From contig JAFTSN010000022.1 in assembly GCA_017467275.1 (NCBI GenBank), forward strand, positions 1-51,763: 51,763 nt of DNA, written 5' to 3'. Under the pieces are notes generated by a model. The model made no database searches. It saw only the letters and a program-made list of their open reading frames with translations, and was not told the origin of the DNA. This document shows, one piece after another, positions 31,494 through 40,972 of the stretch (position 1 is the stretch's first letter; each line of letters starts with the position of its first letter). The position numbers and the translations under genes are program-made. This DNA comes from Clostridia bacterium (GTDB lineage Bacteria > Bacillota > Clostridia > Christensenellales > Borkfalkiaceae).

Positions 31494-32387
31494 CTATAAC
31501 CCAAATTTTTTATTGATGGCGGTAGCAAGTACGTCGCTCTCCACCAAGGGCAGCAGATAGCGGTGCTTACCGCTCTCGTCGTATTCCATAACCGTCGTGC
31601 CCGTATCCCCGACCCGCACTCTACCGTGGCGGGATCTCACAAACAGCCCATTCTCCCCCTCGACCGCATACATAAGAGCAAGAATATCCCAACTCGGCCG
31701 GTCGCCGTGCGAAAAAATATCGTAGGCATAGCCAACAGGGTCTTTTTCATCCCTGCCGATGAGCCCACCCAAGGTAAGCACGTCAATGCCGAGATAAAAA
31801 TCGGCAAAGACCACCTCGCAAGGAAAGGTCCCGATCGCGCCCTTACTGTCGGAAACAGACGTCGCGATATTGTATTCGGCAAGATATTCCTTGCCCTCGA
31901 AAACGATCTTGCGGCTCCCGAACATACCGCCCATAATAACCGTCTCTTTCACCTTTCTTTCCACGAGCGAAACGCCGTCCTCGCCGTATTCGTCGGCGGG
32001 GCTTTTCAAAAGCTCGTTTGCATTGTTGAGCTGACCAATAAACACAAGCGTAACACTCTTATCCTTGCTCTCGGCAAGCTTGCGACGGATAAGACGTACC
32101 GCCGCCTCCCGTTCCTTTTTCTTTGCAACGCCGAATTTTTCCGCAAGCGCCTTACTGAACGAAACGTCCACGTAAGGAAAGCTCCCCTTATGTACACCGA
32201 TCTCCGTCTCCACACCGTAATAGGACAAAATCGCCTCGGCGCAACAGGGAGAATAGGGGTCGGAGGTGTTGATCGTAATCGCCAAAAGCCGCGCTCTTTC
32301 CTCTTTTACGTAACGACAGGCAAGCGCGATTGCAGCGGCGTCGTCGCAATCGTTGCCAAGGTCGGTATCAATGATCAAATTTACCAT
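31494..32387 (-). CDS. Nucleoside hydrolase (IUNH family)
   Basis: 297 aa. The N-terminal calcium-binding signature is clear (IIDTDLGNDCDDAAAI), followed by TLVFIGQLNNANELL, KETVIMGGMFG and AEYNIATSVSDSKGAI, and a C-terminal SWDILALMYAV that replaces the family's usual Asp region partner. Cytoplasmic: no signal peptide. It hydrolyses N-ribosides to base and ribose in characterised members. It is sandwiched with 12- and 3-nt gaps between two secreted sialidase-fold proteins in the same operon, so it likely processes an imported glycan product or acts on an unexpected N- or O-glycoside. Start ATG 32387 with AGGAAAG upstream. Confidence 0.88.
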   Translation of the reverse strand: MVNLIIDTDLGNDCDDAAAIALACRYVKEERARLLAITINTSDPYSPCCAEAILSYYGVETEIGVHKGSFPYVDVSFSKALAEKFGVAKKKEREAAVRLIRRKLAESKDKSVTLVFIGQLNNANELLKSPADEYGEDGVSLVERKVKETVIMGGMFGSRKIVFEGKEYLAEYNIATSVSDSKGAIGTFPCEVVFADFYLGIDVLTLGGLIGRDEKDPVGYAYDIFSHGDRPSWDILALMYAVEGENGLFVRSRHGRVRVGDTGTTVMEYDESGKHRYLLPLVESDVLATAINKKFGL

Positions 32388-32390
32388 AAC

Positions 32391-35300
32391 TTATTTTTCT
32401 TTCCTCTTTTTGTTCCCGAGGACTGCCCCAACGAGCGTAAGCGCAATTCCTGCGCCCGCGTTAAGCATTGCCGACGAGCAGCCGCTCTTTTTCTTCTTTT
32501 CGCTCTCCGTCGGAGTGCTCGCCTCGCCGCCCCCGCCGTTATTCCCGTCCGAGGGAGGCGTTACAGGCTCATTGGGAACAGCTTCGGGCGCCTCGACCGT
32601 CACCGTCATTTGAAGCAATAAATAGTTATCCTCCAGTCGAGAGGGAAGCTGCGTGACGAATTCAAGCGCGTATTCGCCGACTTCACCCTCCGCGAAATTC
32701 GCGAGCTTCCATGAGCCGGAAAGCACCTCCGAAGGCTTCTGATCGGTTTCAACGGTAATTTCCGTCGGCAAAGAACTTAAAATTTGCTCTTGCGTAACCC
32801 CTTTTTCAAACGAAAGATCAAGCTCCGTAACAACCCTTGTGATCTCGCTCCATGCGGGACTCTTGATCAACAATCCCATTTTCACGGCATTTTCGCTGAT
32901 AAATTTCCCCGCCTTGATATCCTCTTCGTTAAAAATGGCATATCTGATCTCCATTTCCGCCGCTCGCCCGCGATCGTAGGCAATATAGAAATCCCCGTCG
33001 GCAGTAAAGGTCAGATCGGGATAGGAGACCCAATTACGGTGATCGAGCTCGAGCGCATAGGGCCAAGTCTTACCGTCGTCCTCGCTTAAAAGCGCAGTCA
33101 GATGAGATCTGTTGGCGTCGCCCATATTGCCGACGTATAAAATATTCCCGCTTGACAGTTTTGTGTAGACGAATCTCGACGAGCCCGTTTTAAGTCCGTC
33201 AACCAAAACGCCCTGCGTCCACGTGTAGCCGCCGTCCTCGGAATAGCTGATCTCGGGATTAATAATGCCCTTATCCACGCGCTTCAAAAGGCTCAAAGTA
33301 CCGTCGGCATGCTCCACGATCTTTGCTTCGGTAAATCGGAAATCGCTCGCATAGGCAGGATCCGCCGTCGCCGTTCCGATTTTAGTAACGCTTAAGCCAC
33401 CGTCCGTCGATTTAAACACGTGTACCTCGCTCGGATGGTGCTCGGGGAGAGCCGCATTGTAAATATAACTGCCGTCGGAAAGCTTGGTCGGCTTGGAATT
33501 CATTAATCCGTCGAAAAGATAGATCGGCTCCGACCACGTGATATCCTCGATCCTTTCCGCATTGTAGTTGGTGGAGTACCGTCCCCAACAAGTAATATTT
33601 CCAAAGGTAGCGTTTGCCTGCATGGTAAACATCCACAATTTGCCGTCTACCAACCAAAGCACGGGATCGAGCACACGCGCCATGGTTTCATACGGATGAT
33701 CCACCAGCGCATAGGGCTTCATGGTTTTGCCGCCGTCCTCGCTCACGTAACAGATCCCCACGTTATCGATAAGCGGCTCCGTTCTGTCGCCCGTAATTAC
33801 AGCGATAAACATTCTGTTTTCACTCACTTGCTCTACGGCAGGACAACCGAAGAACTTGAAGTTATCGAGAAGATACTCTTCGGGAATATCCTCCCCGAAG
33901 CGGATTTCCGTGGGAACGTGTTTAGAAACAAACTCGCTCTCCTCTCCGTTCACAACGATCAAATACGCGCCGCTGACAGACAGCGTTTCGCCTTTGGTAA
34001 AGCTCTTTTTATAGCCAAACAGTCTACCCTCTATTCCGTCGATAAAGGAGTTGATCGCCAACGCCTTGGTAAAACCGTCCGCCGAAAAATCTTTGTCGGC
34101 AAACACGTAGACAACCCCCGCCTCCTTAATTTCGGCTTCCACCGTCTCGCCCTCGTCGAACAGGATATACTCGCAGGTGTCGTCGATCACGGACGGCACG
34201 TAATCGGTTTGGATCGTGGGCGTGCCCTCATAGAGCCCCGTGCTCTTATAAATCGGATAGGAGTCCTTGAGCTTATAGATATAATTATCGTCTCCGTCCT
34301 TTAATTCGACGGTTGCAAAGGTCTCGGCTGTGCCGACGTTCGTAGGCGCGTCGTCCGTGAGCCAAATGGAATTGACGCCGCGCTTAATCTCGACGCCTTC
34401 TGCCTCGAATACGGCGACGATCTCGGCGTCGGTCATTAAAACGGTCTTGAACAGACTGATTCCGTTATCATGTACGGAGGAAATACCCGTCGTTTCCACG
34501 TCCGTCAATGCACTCACGCTCTGTAAGCCCAGGCGCTCGCCCGCCTCCAACCCGATCACGGGAGAGCCGTTCTCCACGTCCACGAGAATATAGCCCTCGA
34601 AGCCGTCGGGGAGCTTAACGTTCCCGTTCACAGGCGACAACGTTTGCGTTTCGTCAAACACGGAGACCAAAGTCACGGCGCTCGGATAAACAACGTCGTT
34701 TCCGCTCCGATAGGAAAAGCTTACCGTCATATCCTCGAACTTTTCATTGAAAACATAATAGGCGAGCTTCTTTTGCGACGCGCCAAGCGACACGTTTACG
34801 CAAACCTCCCCCGCGTTTTCGGTTGCGTCGAAAATAATGCCCTGCATATCCATATAGCTATAATCCAATTTGGAGCTCACGACGGGCGTACAATAAGACG
34901 TCGAGCCCGAAAGACAGGAGGAGATCGCCTTTCTGCTGTTTGCCAACGTCGTGGCATAGAGCCCGCCGCCGTTCATTAAGACGGTGAAATTATCATAATT
35001 TTGAGTAAACGTACCGCTGAAATAAAAGCACTGACCGAACTCGAAGTCAAAGCCCTTGGATTCGGGCGTATCTAACGTGCCCTGCTGATCGTTGGAAACG
35101 CCTTGCGTCCCCTGCCCCGCAATCGCAAAATACGTCGCGTTCGTCCTTTCAAACATCCAATCTACGGTGTCTAAATCGATGACGATGTATCCGTTGAAGC
35201 GCGCGGGGAATTGAAAGGTGCTCCAGCTCGTGATCGGCTTGATCTCATCGATATATCCGCCGTTTGCGTCAAATAAATACGCGGATTTTCCCCACGCCAC

Positions 35301-36968
35301 GCCCGAGCGGTATTTGACCTCCTTGGAGCTGTCGTAGAAATAAAGATTTACCTGCGCCCCGTTCGCCGAATGGTCGGCGATTCTGAGCGCAAAATAATCC
35401 GCGCCGCTCAAATCGGACTCGTAGCCTTTAACGTATAAATAGCGGAACGCGTTGTCCTCAACGTCTTTTATGCGGAAATTTACGCCGTCGAGCAAGCCGT
35501 ATTCGACGTTATCCCCCGAAGCCCCGCTGTAATTCAAAAGGTGGCTCGCCTTTGAAATAACCACGCCGTGTGCAGTCGGAGCCGTCATGGAAAAACCGCC
35601 GTTAATGCCGTCGGGCGAAGCCTCGTCCGCAAAATCGAAATATACATCCGCACCCGCGATCAACGATTTAAAATCGCTTCTCTCGCTCAAGGCCCCGTCC
35701 GCCACGCGGACGTCGCCCATATCGAAGCTCATTAAGTTGCCGCCGTTCCAGTCCCCGTGCACCCCGATCATTAAATGCATATTCTCCGACCAAACGGGTT
35801 TATCCGCCGTCGAAAGATCGATAACGATATAGCCTACAAAGCCCTGCGGCGGATCGATCGACCAGGAAGCCGTCACCGACTTTACAAGGTCGAAGTCGGG
35901 CGTCACGTAATAAACCTTTGAATTGCCCAACCCGTATTCGTTATTCCCGAGGCAAAGCTTCGGCTCGAACTTCGCGCTGTTATTCCCCCTGTCGTAATAC
36001 TCGAACACAAGGCTCTTATCCTCGAAAGAACCGTCGTAAACGGGAAGCAACAGCTTCTGATAATTACTGTAGGATAAATCGGTCATCCGATAATTAATTC
36101 CCTCGAAATAACCCGCAAAATCCCCGTTTTTGACCGCTTTCAGTCCCAGCCAAGTCCCGAAGCCGTCCGTGGAAAGAGGGGTCAACCAGCCGATTTTGCT
36201 CCAGACCCCTTCCGCGTCGTGCGTGCCGCGATTCGGAAAACAGGCAAGCCACGCCGAATCGGTGTTTTTCGTCATCGTAATCCCGTTTAAAGAAACGTTC
36301 TCCGACTCGCAGATTTTTTCGTATTCGGTTGTTTTCAACCATACGTCGCCGAATATGAAATCCGCGTTATCACTGGAAGCCCCGCTAATTCTCGCGCCCA
36401 CCGAGGAAACGGTAAAACTCTCACCGAGCACCGTTCCGAACTTGGAAACGGCGGCGACGTTTTCTTTATCCGCTCCGTAATTATCAAACGCACAGCGCAT
36501 ATAGAAATCGGAGACGGAAAAGGAGATCGCAACCTTTCCCTTGGAAAGATAGTTTCCGACGCCCGTCCAGTCCTCGGCGGTTTTTGTCGTTCCGTTCTTT
36601 AATAAGGAGAGCGTGGGGGCGTAAACGTATTCGGCGCTAACCCCGTCCGAGGCAACAAACTCGAAATACTCGCCCTTATCGGTGATTACAAACGGGCGAA
36701 TATCTTCCCCGCCGTTGAACTCGAATTCAAAAACGATTTCCGTCGCGCCCGCAAGGGATACCGATTCCTTCAAATTGACGATCAGCGTTTGATCTTGCGT
36801 TTGGTCGTCGATGGAGTCGGCATCTTCAACAAAGACGCGGATTCCGTCGGTATAACGCGTCGTATCTTCAGCCGCCGACGGTACGTGAACGGAAAGGAAT
36901 ATCCCCGCCGATAACAATAACGCGATTATCGGCAAAAATACCCTGAAAATATTTTTTTGTTTTTTCAT
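32391..36968 (-). CDS. Giant secreted multi-module protein with sialidase-fold domain and Cys tail
   Basis: 1525 aa from ATG 36968 (TAAGAGGAGC upstream; an earlier in-frame ATG lacks a spaced ribosome binding site). Signal peptide IFRVFLPIIALLLSAGIFLS. First module (about 60-210) resembles those of the 926-aa protein (DIRPFVITDKGEYFEF ... MRCAFDNYGADK). Three further beta modules each contain GYI(V/L)(I/V)D: GFVGYIVIDL, FNGYIVIDL and FEGYILVDV. A C-terminal sialidase-fold domain (about 1035-1380) has Asp-boxes SEDGGKTM, STDGGLSV, SEDGGYTW, SEDDGKTW but CPAV instead of a FRIP arginine. A Pro/Gly linker and the tail KKKKSGCSSAMLNAGAGIAL end it. Surface glycan binding/degradation is inferred. 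Confidence 0.82.
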   Translation of the reverse strand: MKKQKNIFRVFLPIIALLLSAGIFLSVHVPSAAEDTTRYTDGIRVFVEDADSIDDQTQDQTLIVNLKESVSLAGATEIVFEFEFNGGEDIRPFVITDKGEYFEFVASDGVSAEYVYAPTLSLLKNGTTKTAEDWTGVGNYLSKGKVAISFSVSDFYMRCAFDNYGADKENVAAVSKFGTVLGESFTVSSVGARISGASSDNADFIFGDVWLKTTEYEKICESENVSLNGITMTKNTDSAWLACFPNRGTHDAEGVWSKIGWLTPLSTDGFGTWLGLKAVKNGDFAGYFEGINYRMTDLSYSNYQKLLLPVYDGSFEDKSLVFEYYDRGNNSAKFEPKLCLGNNEYGLGNSKVYYVTPDFDLVKSVTASWSIDPPQGFVGYIVIDLSTADKPVWSENMHLMIGVHGDWNGGNLMSFDMGDVRVADGALSERSDFKSLIAGADVYFDFADEASPDGINGGFSMTAPTAHGVVISKASHLLNYSGASGDNVEYGLLDGVNFRIKDVEDNAFRYLYVKGYESDLSGADYFALRIADHSANGAQVNLYFYDSSKEVKYRSGVAWGKSAYLFDANGGYIDEIKPITSWSTFQFPARFNGYIVIDLDTVDWMFERTNATYFAIAGQGTQGVSNDQQGTLDTPESKGFDFEFGQCFYFSGTFTQNYDNFTVLMNGGGLYATTLANSRKAISSCLSGSTSYCTPVVSSKLDYSYMDMQGIIFDATENAGEVCVNVSLGASQKKLAYYVFNEKFEDMTVSFSYRSGNDVVYPSAVTLVSVFDETQTLSPVNGNVKLPDGFEGYILVDVENGSPVIGLEAGERLGLQSVSALTDVETTGISSVHDNGISLFKTVLMTDAEIVAVFEAEGVEIKRGVNSIWLTDDAPTNVGTAETFATVELKDGDDNYIYKLKDSYPIYKSTGLYEGTPTIQTDYVPSVIDDTCEYILFDEGETVEAEIKEAGVVYVFADKDFSADGFTKALAINSFIDGIEGRLFGYKKSFTKGETLSVSGAYLIVVNGEESEFVSKHVPTEIRFGEDIPEEYLLDNFKFFGCPAVEQVSENRMFIAVITGDRTEPLIDNVGICYVSEDGGKTMKPYALVDHPYETMARVLDPVLWLVDGKLWMFTMQANATFGNITCWGRYSTNYNAERIEDITWSEPIYLFDGLMNSKPTKLSDGSYIYNAALPEHHPSEVHVFKSTDGGLSVTKIGTATADPAYASDFRFTEAKIVEHADGTLSLLKRVDKGIINPEISYSEDGGYTWTQGVLVDGLKTGSSRFVYTKLSSGNILYVGNMGDANRSHLTALLSEDDGKTWPYALELDHRNWVSYPDLTFTADGDFYIAYDRGRAAEMEIRYAIFNEEDIKAGKFISENAVKMGLLIKSPAWSEITRVVTELDLSFEKGVTQEQILSSLPTEITVETDQKPSEVLSGSWKLANFAEGEVGEYALEFVTQLPSRLEDNYLLLQMTVTVEAPEAVPNEPVTPPSDGNNGGGGEASTPTESEKKKKSGCSSAMLNAGAGIALTLVGAVLGNKKRKEK

Positions 36969-36975
36969 GCTCCTC

Positions 36976-38535
36976 TTACCCCCTTTCATTCTTCCTCTTC
37001 AACGCCGCGCCGAGCGCCGCCGCCGATAAGAGGACAAACGCGCTTCCCGTCAACGCGGAGCCGCACCCGCTCTTTTTCTCCGCCTTTCTCACGGCGATAC
37101 GCAAGGTAACCGTTCCCGAAGCGGAGCCGTCCGCGCTCGAAGAGGTGTAAATGACCTTATAAACGCCCTGCGCCGTGGGCTTGAACGAATTTCCCTCGCC
37201 GAGCTCCACTTCCTTGCCGTAGGGGTTTTCCACCTTGACGGCAACCGCGCACTCCGCGCCGTGCTTATCCGTCGCCGAAGCGGCGGGCAAGACGATCTCC
37301 TTTCCCACCGTTCCCTCGATCGTGTCGCCGTCCGAATAGCCCTCCACGCTCAAAAGGAATCCGCGCACCGCCTCGAACTGCGTCTCGGGCGTGGTGTAGG
37401 AATTTCCCGCCTCGTCCGTGACCGTCACGCTGATCTTATGTACGCCGAGCTCCTCGAACACGAGCTTTGAAAAATCGTCGTAGGTGGGATACGTCGTTTC
37501 CTTGCCCGACGGCGCCACCACTTTCGCCGAGAAGGTCAGTCTGTCGTAGCAGACGACGTCGGAGGCGTAATCGCAATAGAAATCCGCTTTGCCCAAATCG
37601 CGGGGACTGCTTTGCACCTCGAGGGAATATTCCTTTTTGATATTGATTTCCTTATTCCCTCTGATCTGCACGGGCGCGACGAACGGCGCCGCGTTATCGA
37701 CGAGAACGCCGTCGCTGTTTGCAAGCGACTGCCCGTTGACCTCGGTAATGATCATCTTGCTCACCGCCTCGGGGTCGTGCTCCACGCATCCGTCCACGGG
37801 ACATTCCGCATACGGACACTGCGCGGAAAGACGGAAATAGACCTGCACCGTCTTGCACTCGTTCCCCTCGGGGTTGAATTTTGCGTTTAAGGACTCTTGG
37901 ACCGCCTGCCCGTTTTCAACCGTTCCGCTTGCAGTGAGTAGAGACGCCTTTTCAGTTGTCCAATCCCCCCAGACCGCCTTGAAAAAGTCGGTGGTGTTAA
38001 AGGAGATATCGAACTCGCTGTTTTCGCGCATCACGCCCTTGACCCAAACGTTATCCGCGACCTCGTTCGGCTTTTCCTCGGGCGTCTTATCGTGCAGATC
38101 GCCGCAGGTGATCTTCGCCGCGACGTTGGTCGAATCCACGCTCTTTCCCGAATCCCCCCAAAGCCGCAAAACCGCCATGCCCGAATTATCGAAGCTCTCT
38201 ACGATCATATCCACGATATATTTCGTGTAGACGCTCCCGTTTTCCGTAACGTTGTTTTCGCTCTCGTTTTCATACACGGGCACCTTGAACTTGACGTTCA
38301 CTTCCTTTCCGTCGGAGACGTCGAAGAACATGGAAAAGCCGCCGCCTTCCCATTGTCCCGCATAGACGGCAAGCCCTTCCTCTTCCCAAGCGGTATAGTC
38401 TGCCCATTGAATGATTTTCGTCGCGTCGCCGTAGACCTCTTTATTCGTTTCCGTCACCGCAGCCGCCGCGTGCACGCCACTAAAGAAAGAGCACGCCGTT
38501 AAAATTAAAGCAACCGTTGCAATCGTCTTTTTCAT
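36976..38535 (-). CDS. Secreted beta-domain protein with Cys-containing C-terminal tail
   Basis: 519 aa from ATG 38535 (AGGTGGGTAAAACG upstream; a GTG four codons earlier overlaps that site). Signal peptide TIATVALILTACSFFSGVHA. An N-terminal ~260-residue beta domain with four Cys (CPYAECPVDGC) is followed by two Ig-like domains (about 285-380, about 385-475) and the tail KSGCGSALTGSAFVLLSAAA then KRKNERG. No catalytic motif seen; probably a surface glycan-binding protein next to the transporter. Tightly packed in the operon (overlaps or abuts its neighbours within 10 nt). Confidence 0.8.
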   Translation of the reverse strand: MKKTIATVALILTACSFFSGVHAAAAVTETNKEVYGDATKIIQWADYTAWEEEGLAVYAGQWEGGGFSMFFDVSDGKEVNVKFKVPVYENESENNVTENGSVYTKYIVDMIVESFDNSGMAVLRLWGDSGKSVDSTNVAAKITCGDLHDKTPEEKPNEVADNVWVKGVMRENSEFDISFNTTDFFKAVWGDWTTEKASLLTASGTVENGQAVQESLNAKFNPEGNECKTVQVYFRLSAQCPYAECPVDGCVEHDPEAVSKMIITEVNGQSLANSDGVLVDNAAPFVAPVQIRGNKEINIKKEYSLEVQSSPRDLGKADFYCDYASDVVCYDRLTFSAKVVAPSGKETTYPTYDDFSKLVFEELGVHKISVTVTDEAGNSYTTPETQFEAVRGFLLSVEGYSDGDTIEGTVGKEIVLPAASATDKHGAECAVAVKVENPYGKEVELGEGNSFKPTAQGVYKVIYTSSSADGSASGTVTLRIAVRKAEKKSGCGSALTGSAFVLLSAAALGAALKRKNERG

Positions 38536-38539
38536 CGTT

Positions 38540-40114
38540 TTACCCACCTATATAGTTTTTCGTATTACTAACAAGCTCTCCACGTATATTCTCCACCTTT
38601 GCACGGCAAAGAAGCCCGTTTTCGAGCGTGACTTTGTTTCCTTCTACCAAGACGGAAGCCCCCGCCTCTTTCCATTCGCCTCCAAAATACGCACCGTAGG
38701 AAAATCCCGAGAAATCGGCGTTTCCAAGCTCAATCGAAGCAAGCTCGCTCGCGAACAGATAGACGTAGCCCTGATAGACGATCGCAAAGCCGACCGCGCC
38801 CGCCGCCGTCTCAAACGCGGCACTAACGCCCGTCGTATTTACGCTCTGAAAACACTCCGTTTCAGGCGTCGATTCCTCCAGATTAAACACGGCGAAATCT
38901 GCCTTATTCCCAAGGAGCACGCAATCCCCCGCACCAACGAGCGCCTTTAAGGTCCGTCGCACGCTCTCCGTGTGCGCCTTATCCGTTCCGTCAGGATTAA
39001 GCACGCCGTGGTCGATCTCCTCCAAGGTAGAATCTCCGCGGTTTTCAATAAAGTGCACCGCCGTGGACAGATCGTAGATAATATACCCCGCCCCGCAATA
39101 TGCCGAGGTCAAAAGCAAGCTCGCCGTATTTTTATAGGATCCCTTATTTTCAGCGCAGTGCGCGAAGTTCCCTGGAAGCTCGCTCTGCAATTCCTTGTGG
39201 AGATTATACGTCCCCCCCACACTCGTGATATACGGATCGTTCCCCACGCAGTCTATGCCGTCGAGATTAAAAAGCCGCACGGCATAATCGGTTGCCCCTT
39301 TCAGTTTGGCACAATTCACGCGGGTAACCACGTTGTATTTCGCCCGCTTGAACGCCTTGCCCGCGTTATCGATTGCCTTGCAGACGTCCGCCCAAGCCTC
39401 TTGAGGCGTGATCGGCTTACCGCCGTCAGAGATCTGTTGTTGCGCCACCCGCCAATTCGGATAGGTGTCGGGCTCGTTATAGACCTGCACGCCGATCAAA
39501 GGATGTGTTTCGCCGTTGTTCAAATCCCATTGATAAACGAAATCCATCAGCTCTCCGATCACGAGCGACTCTCGCTTTAAAAGCGCCTTACTTGCCTTGA
39601 GATAACCCTGCTCGCCGTAGTAGCTCCAAAAAGCCCCTTTGTTGAGAGAATCATATTTGGGATAAGTCTCCTCATCCGTCCAGATATAATCGGGCACCTG
39701 ATAACTATTGCTCTCGCCGCACATATTGATCGAATACCAAAGCAGGTCGAGCTTAACGTCGTATTTAACAGAAAAGCTGAGAAGCGTTCCAACGACGGAG
39801 AAATCGTAGAGTCCCTTTTCAGGCTCCACGTCCCGCCAATCAACGGGCACCGCCAAAACGTTCGCCCCCAGCGCTTTCGCGTTTACAAATTGCGCTTCGA
39901 AATCCTCCACCGTCTGATTTTCGCAGTTCATATACGCGTCCAGACGGGATTCCACGCCGAAATAATGAAAGGGCTTGCCGTCTACCTCGAGATAGGTCAC
40001 ACCGTATTCGTTTGTCGCAATGCGGGAAATGACGTCCACTTCCTCCTTTCCTCCGCACCCGCCGAACGCACACAGCGCCAACAGAGCCGATAAAAACACC
40101 GCTGTCTTTTTCAT
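38540..40114 (-). CDS. Lipoprotein glycoside hydrolase-like protein (clan-A TIM barrel, GH42/DUF4978-like)
   Basis: 524 aa. Lipoprotein signal peptide ending LCAFGGC, lipidated at C20. TIM-barrel segments typical of GH-A enzymes: FHYFGVESRLDAYM, GANVLAVPVDWRDVEPEKG, LLWYSINMCGES, and the acid/base candidate E214 in GVQVYNEPD with nucleophile candidate E322 in HCAENKGS. The C-terminal ~120 residues form a small beta domain. Such proteins resemble beta-galactosidase-like families; the exact substrate is unknown. It lies between the permease and the tailed proteins, so it likely trims glycan outside the membrane before uptake. Confidence 0.82.
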   Translation of the reverse strand: MKKTAVFLSALLALCAFGGCGGKEEVDVISRIATNEYGVTYLEVDGKPFHYFGVESRLDAYMNCENQTVEDFEAQFVNAKALGANVLAVPVDWRDVEPEKGLYDFSVVGTLLSFSVKYDVKLDLLWYSINMCGESNSYQVPDYIWTDEETYPKYDSLNKGAFWSYYGEQGYLKASKALLKRESLVIGELMDFVYQWDLNNGETHPLIGVQVYNEPDTYPNWRVAQQQISDGGKPITPQEAWADVCKAIDNAGKAFKRAKYNVVTRVNCAKLKGATDYAVRLFNLDGIDCVGNDPYITSVGGTYNLHKELQSELPGNFAHCAENKGSYKNTASLLLTSAYCGAGYIIYDLSTAVHFIENRGDSTLEEIDHGVLNPDGTDKAHTESVRRTLKALVGAGDCVLLGNKADFAVFNLEESTPETECFQSVNTTGVSAAFETAAGAVGFAIVYQGYVYLFASELASIELGNADFSGFSYGAYFGGEWKEAGASVLVEGNKVTLENGLLCRAKVENIRGELVSNTKNYIGG

Positions 40115-40117
40115 AGC

Positions 40118-40972
40118 TTACTCCTTTATCCCTGAGGATACGATTCCGCGCACGAATGCGTTCTGTGCCGAGAACAGCACGACGACCATGGGCAGAGAGA
40201 ACATCACGCACCCCGCCATGACCTTGTTCCATTCCATAACGCCGCTCGCGTCTTGGAAATTGTAAAGGCTCAAGGAAAGGGTCTGCAATTCCGCGTCGAG
40301 CAGATAAATGCTCGGTCCGACGTAATCCCCCCAAACGTTATTGAAGCTGAACACAATCAGCGTTGCAAGAACGGGCTTCATGTTGGGCAAAAGAATTTTA
40401 ACGAGAATCCCGAGAGTCGAACAACCGTCGAGCATCGCCGCCTCGTCGAGACTCTTAGGAAGTCCGAGCATAAATTGCCTCAACAAAAAGATATTAAACG
40501 CCGAACCGCCCACTGCAGGAATTATGAGCGGCAAACGCGTCCCAATCCAACCAATATAGCGATAGAGCGCAAAGCTGGGGATCATGGTAATCACCCAAGG
40601 GAGCATCATTGTCGAGAGCAGAAGACTGAACAAAAAGCTCTTTCCTCTCGCTTCAAAACGGGCGAAGCCGTAGGAGACGAGGACCGAGCCTAAAAGGGTG
40701 AGCCCCATGACCGAAACCACGAGCAACAGCGTATTCCCGAACGCGCGGGGAAACACCATGGTCTCGAATGCGTCTTTATAATTTTCAAACCGAAGTTTTT
40801 CGGGAAACACCTTGGGCGGCCACTTGAAAATATCCGACGATTCGGGTTGCAAGGAGCATAAGAGCATATAGAGGAACGGGAGGCAGAACAAAACGGCGAT
40901 CACCCCCGCTCCGATTGTGCCCGCAAGCGCGACGGGTTTGATTTTCTTTTTTAATCCATCATTCGCCCGCAT
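40118..40972 (-). CDS. Sugar ABC transporter permease (CUT1, MalG-type)
   Basis: 284 aa from ATG 40972 (GGAAGGTGTACT upstream; an earlier in-frame ATG gives an unlikely N-terminus). Six predicted spans and the EAA loop DEAAMLDGCSTLGILVKILL (docking site for the ATPase, about residues 180-200) with the LPxxKP continuation. It overlaps the MalF-type permease gene by 14 nt. It imports oligosaccharide with the solute-binding protein and partner permease. No ATPase is encoded in the operon; Firmicute CUT1 systems commonly share a MsmX-type ATPase encoded elsewhere. Confidence 0.95.
   Translation of the reverse strand: MRANDGLKKKIKPVALAGTIGAGVIAVLFCLPFLYMLLCSLQPESSDIFKWPPKVFPEKLRFENYKDAFETMVFPRAFGNTLLLVVSVMGLTLLGSVLVSYGFARFEARGKSFLFSLLLSTMMLPWVITMIPSFALYRYIGWIGTRLPLIIPAVGGSAFNIFLLRQFMLGLPKSLDEAAMLDGCSTLGILVKILLPNMKPVLATLIVFSFNNVWGDYVGPSIYLLDAELQTLSLSLYNFQDASGVMEWNKVMAGCVMFSLPMVVVLFSAQNAFVRGIVSSGIKE

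Noticed and set aside
31563-32621. 352-codon plus-strand frame over the nucleoside hydrolase
   Set aside because: Antisense shadow of a gene with a clear active-site signature.
29577-38535. LPxTG sortase anchoring of the tailed proteins
   Set aside because: No LPxTG-like pentapeptide precedes the hydrophobic spans; the conserved element is the GC(G/S)S motif instead.
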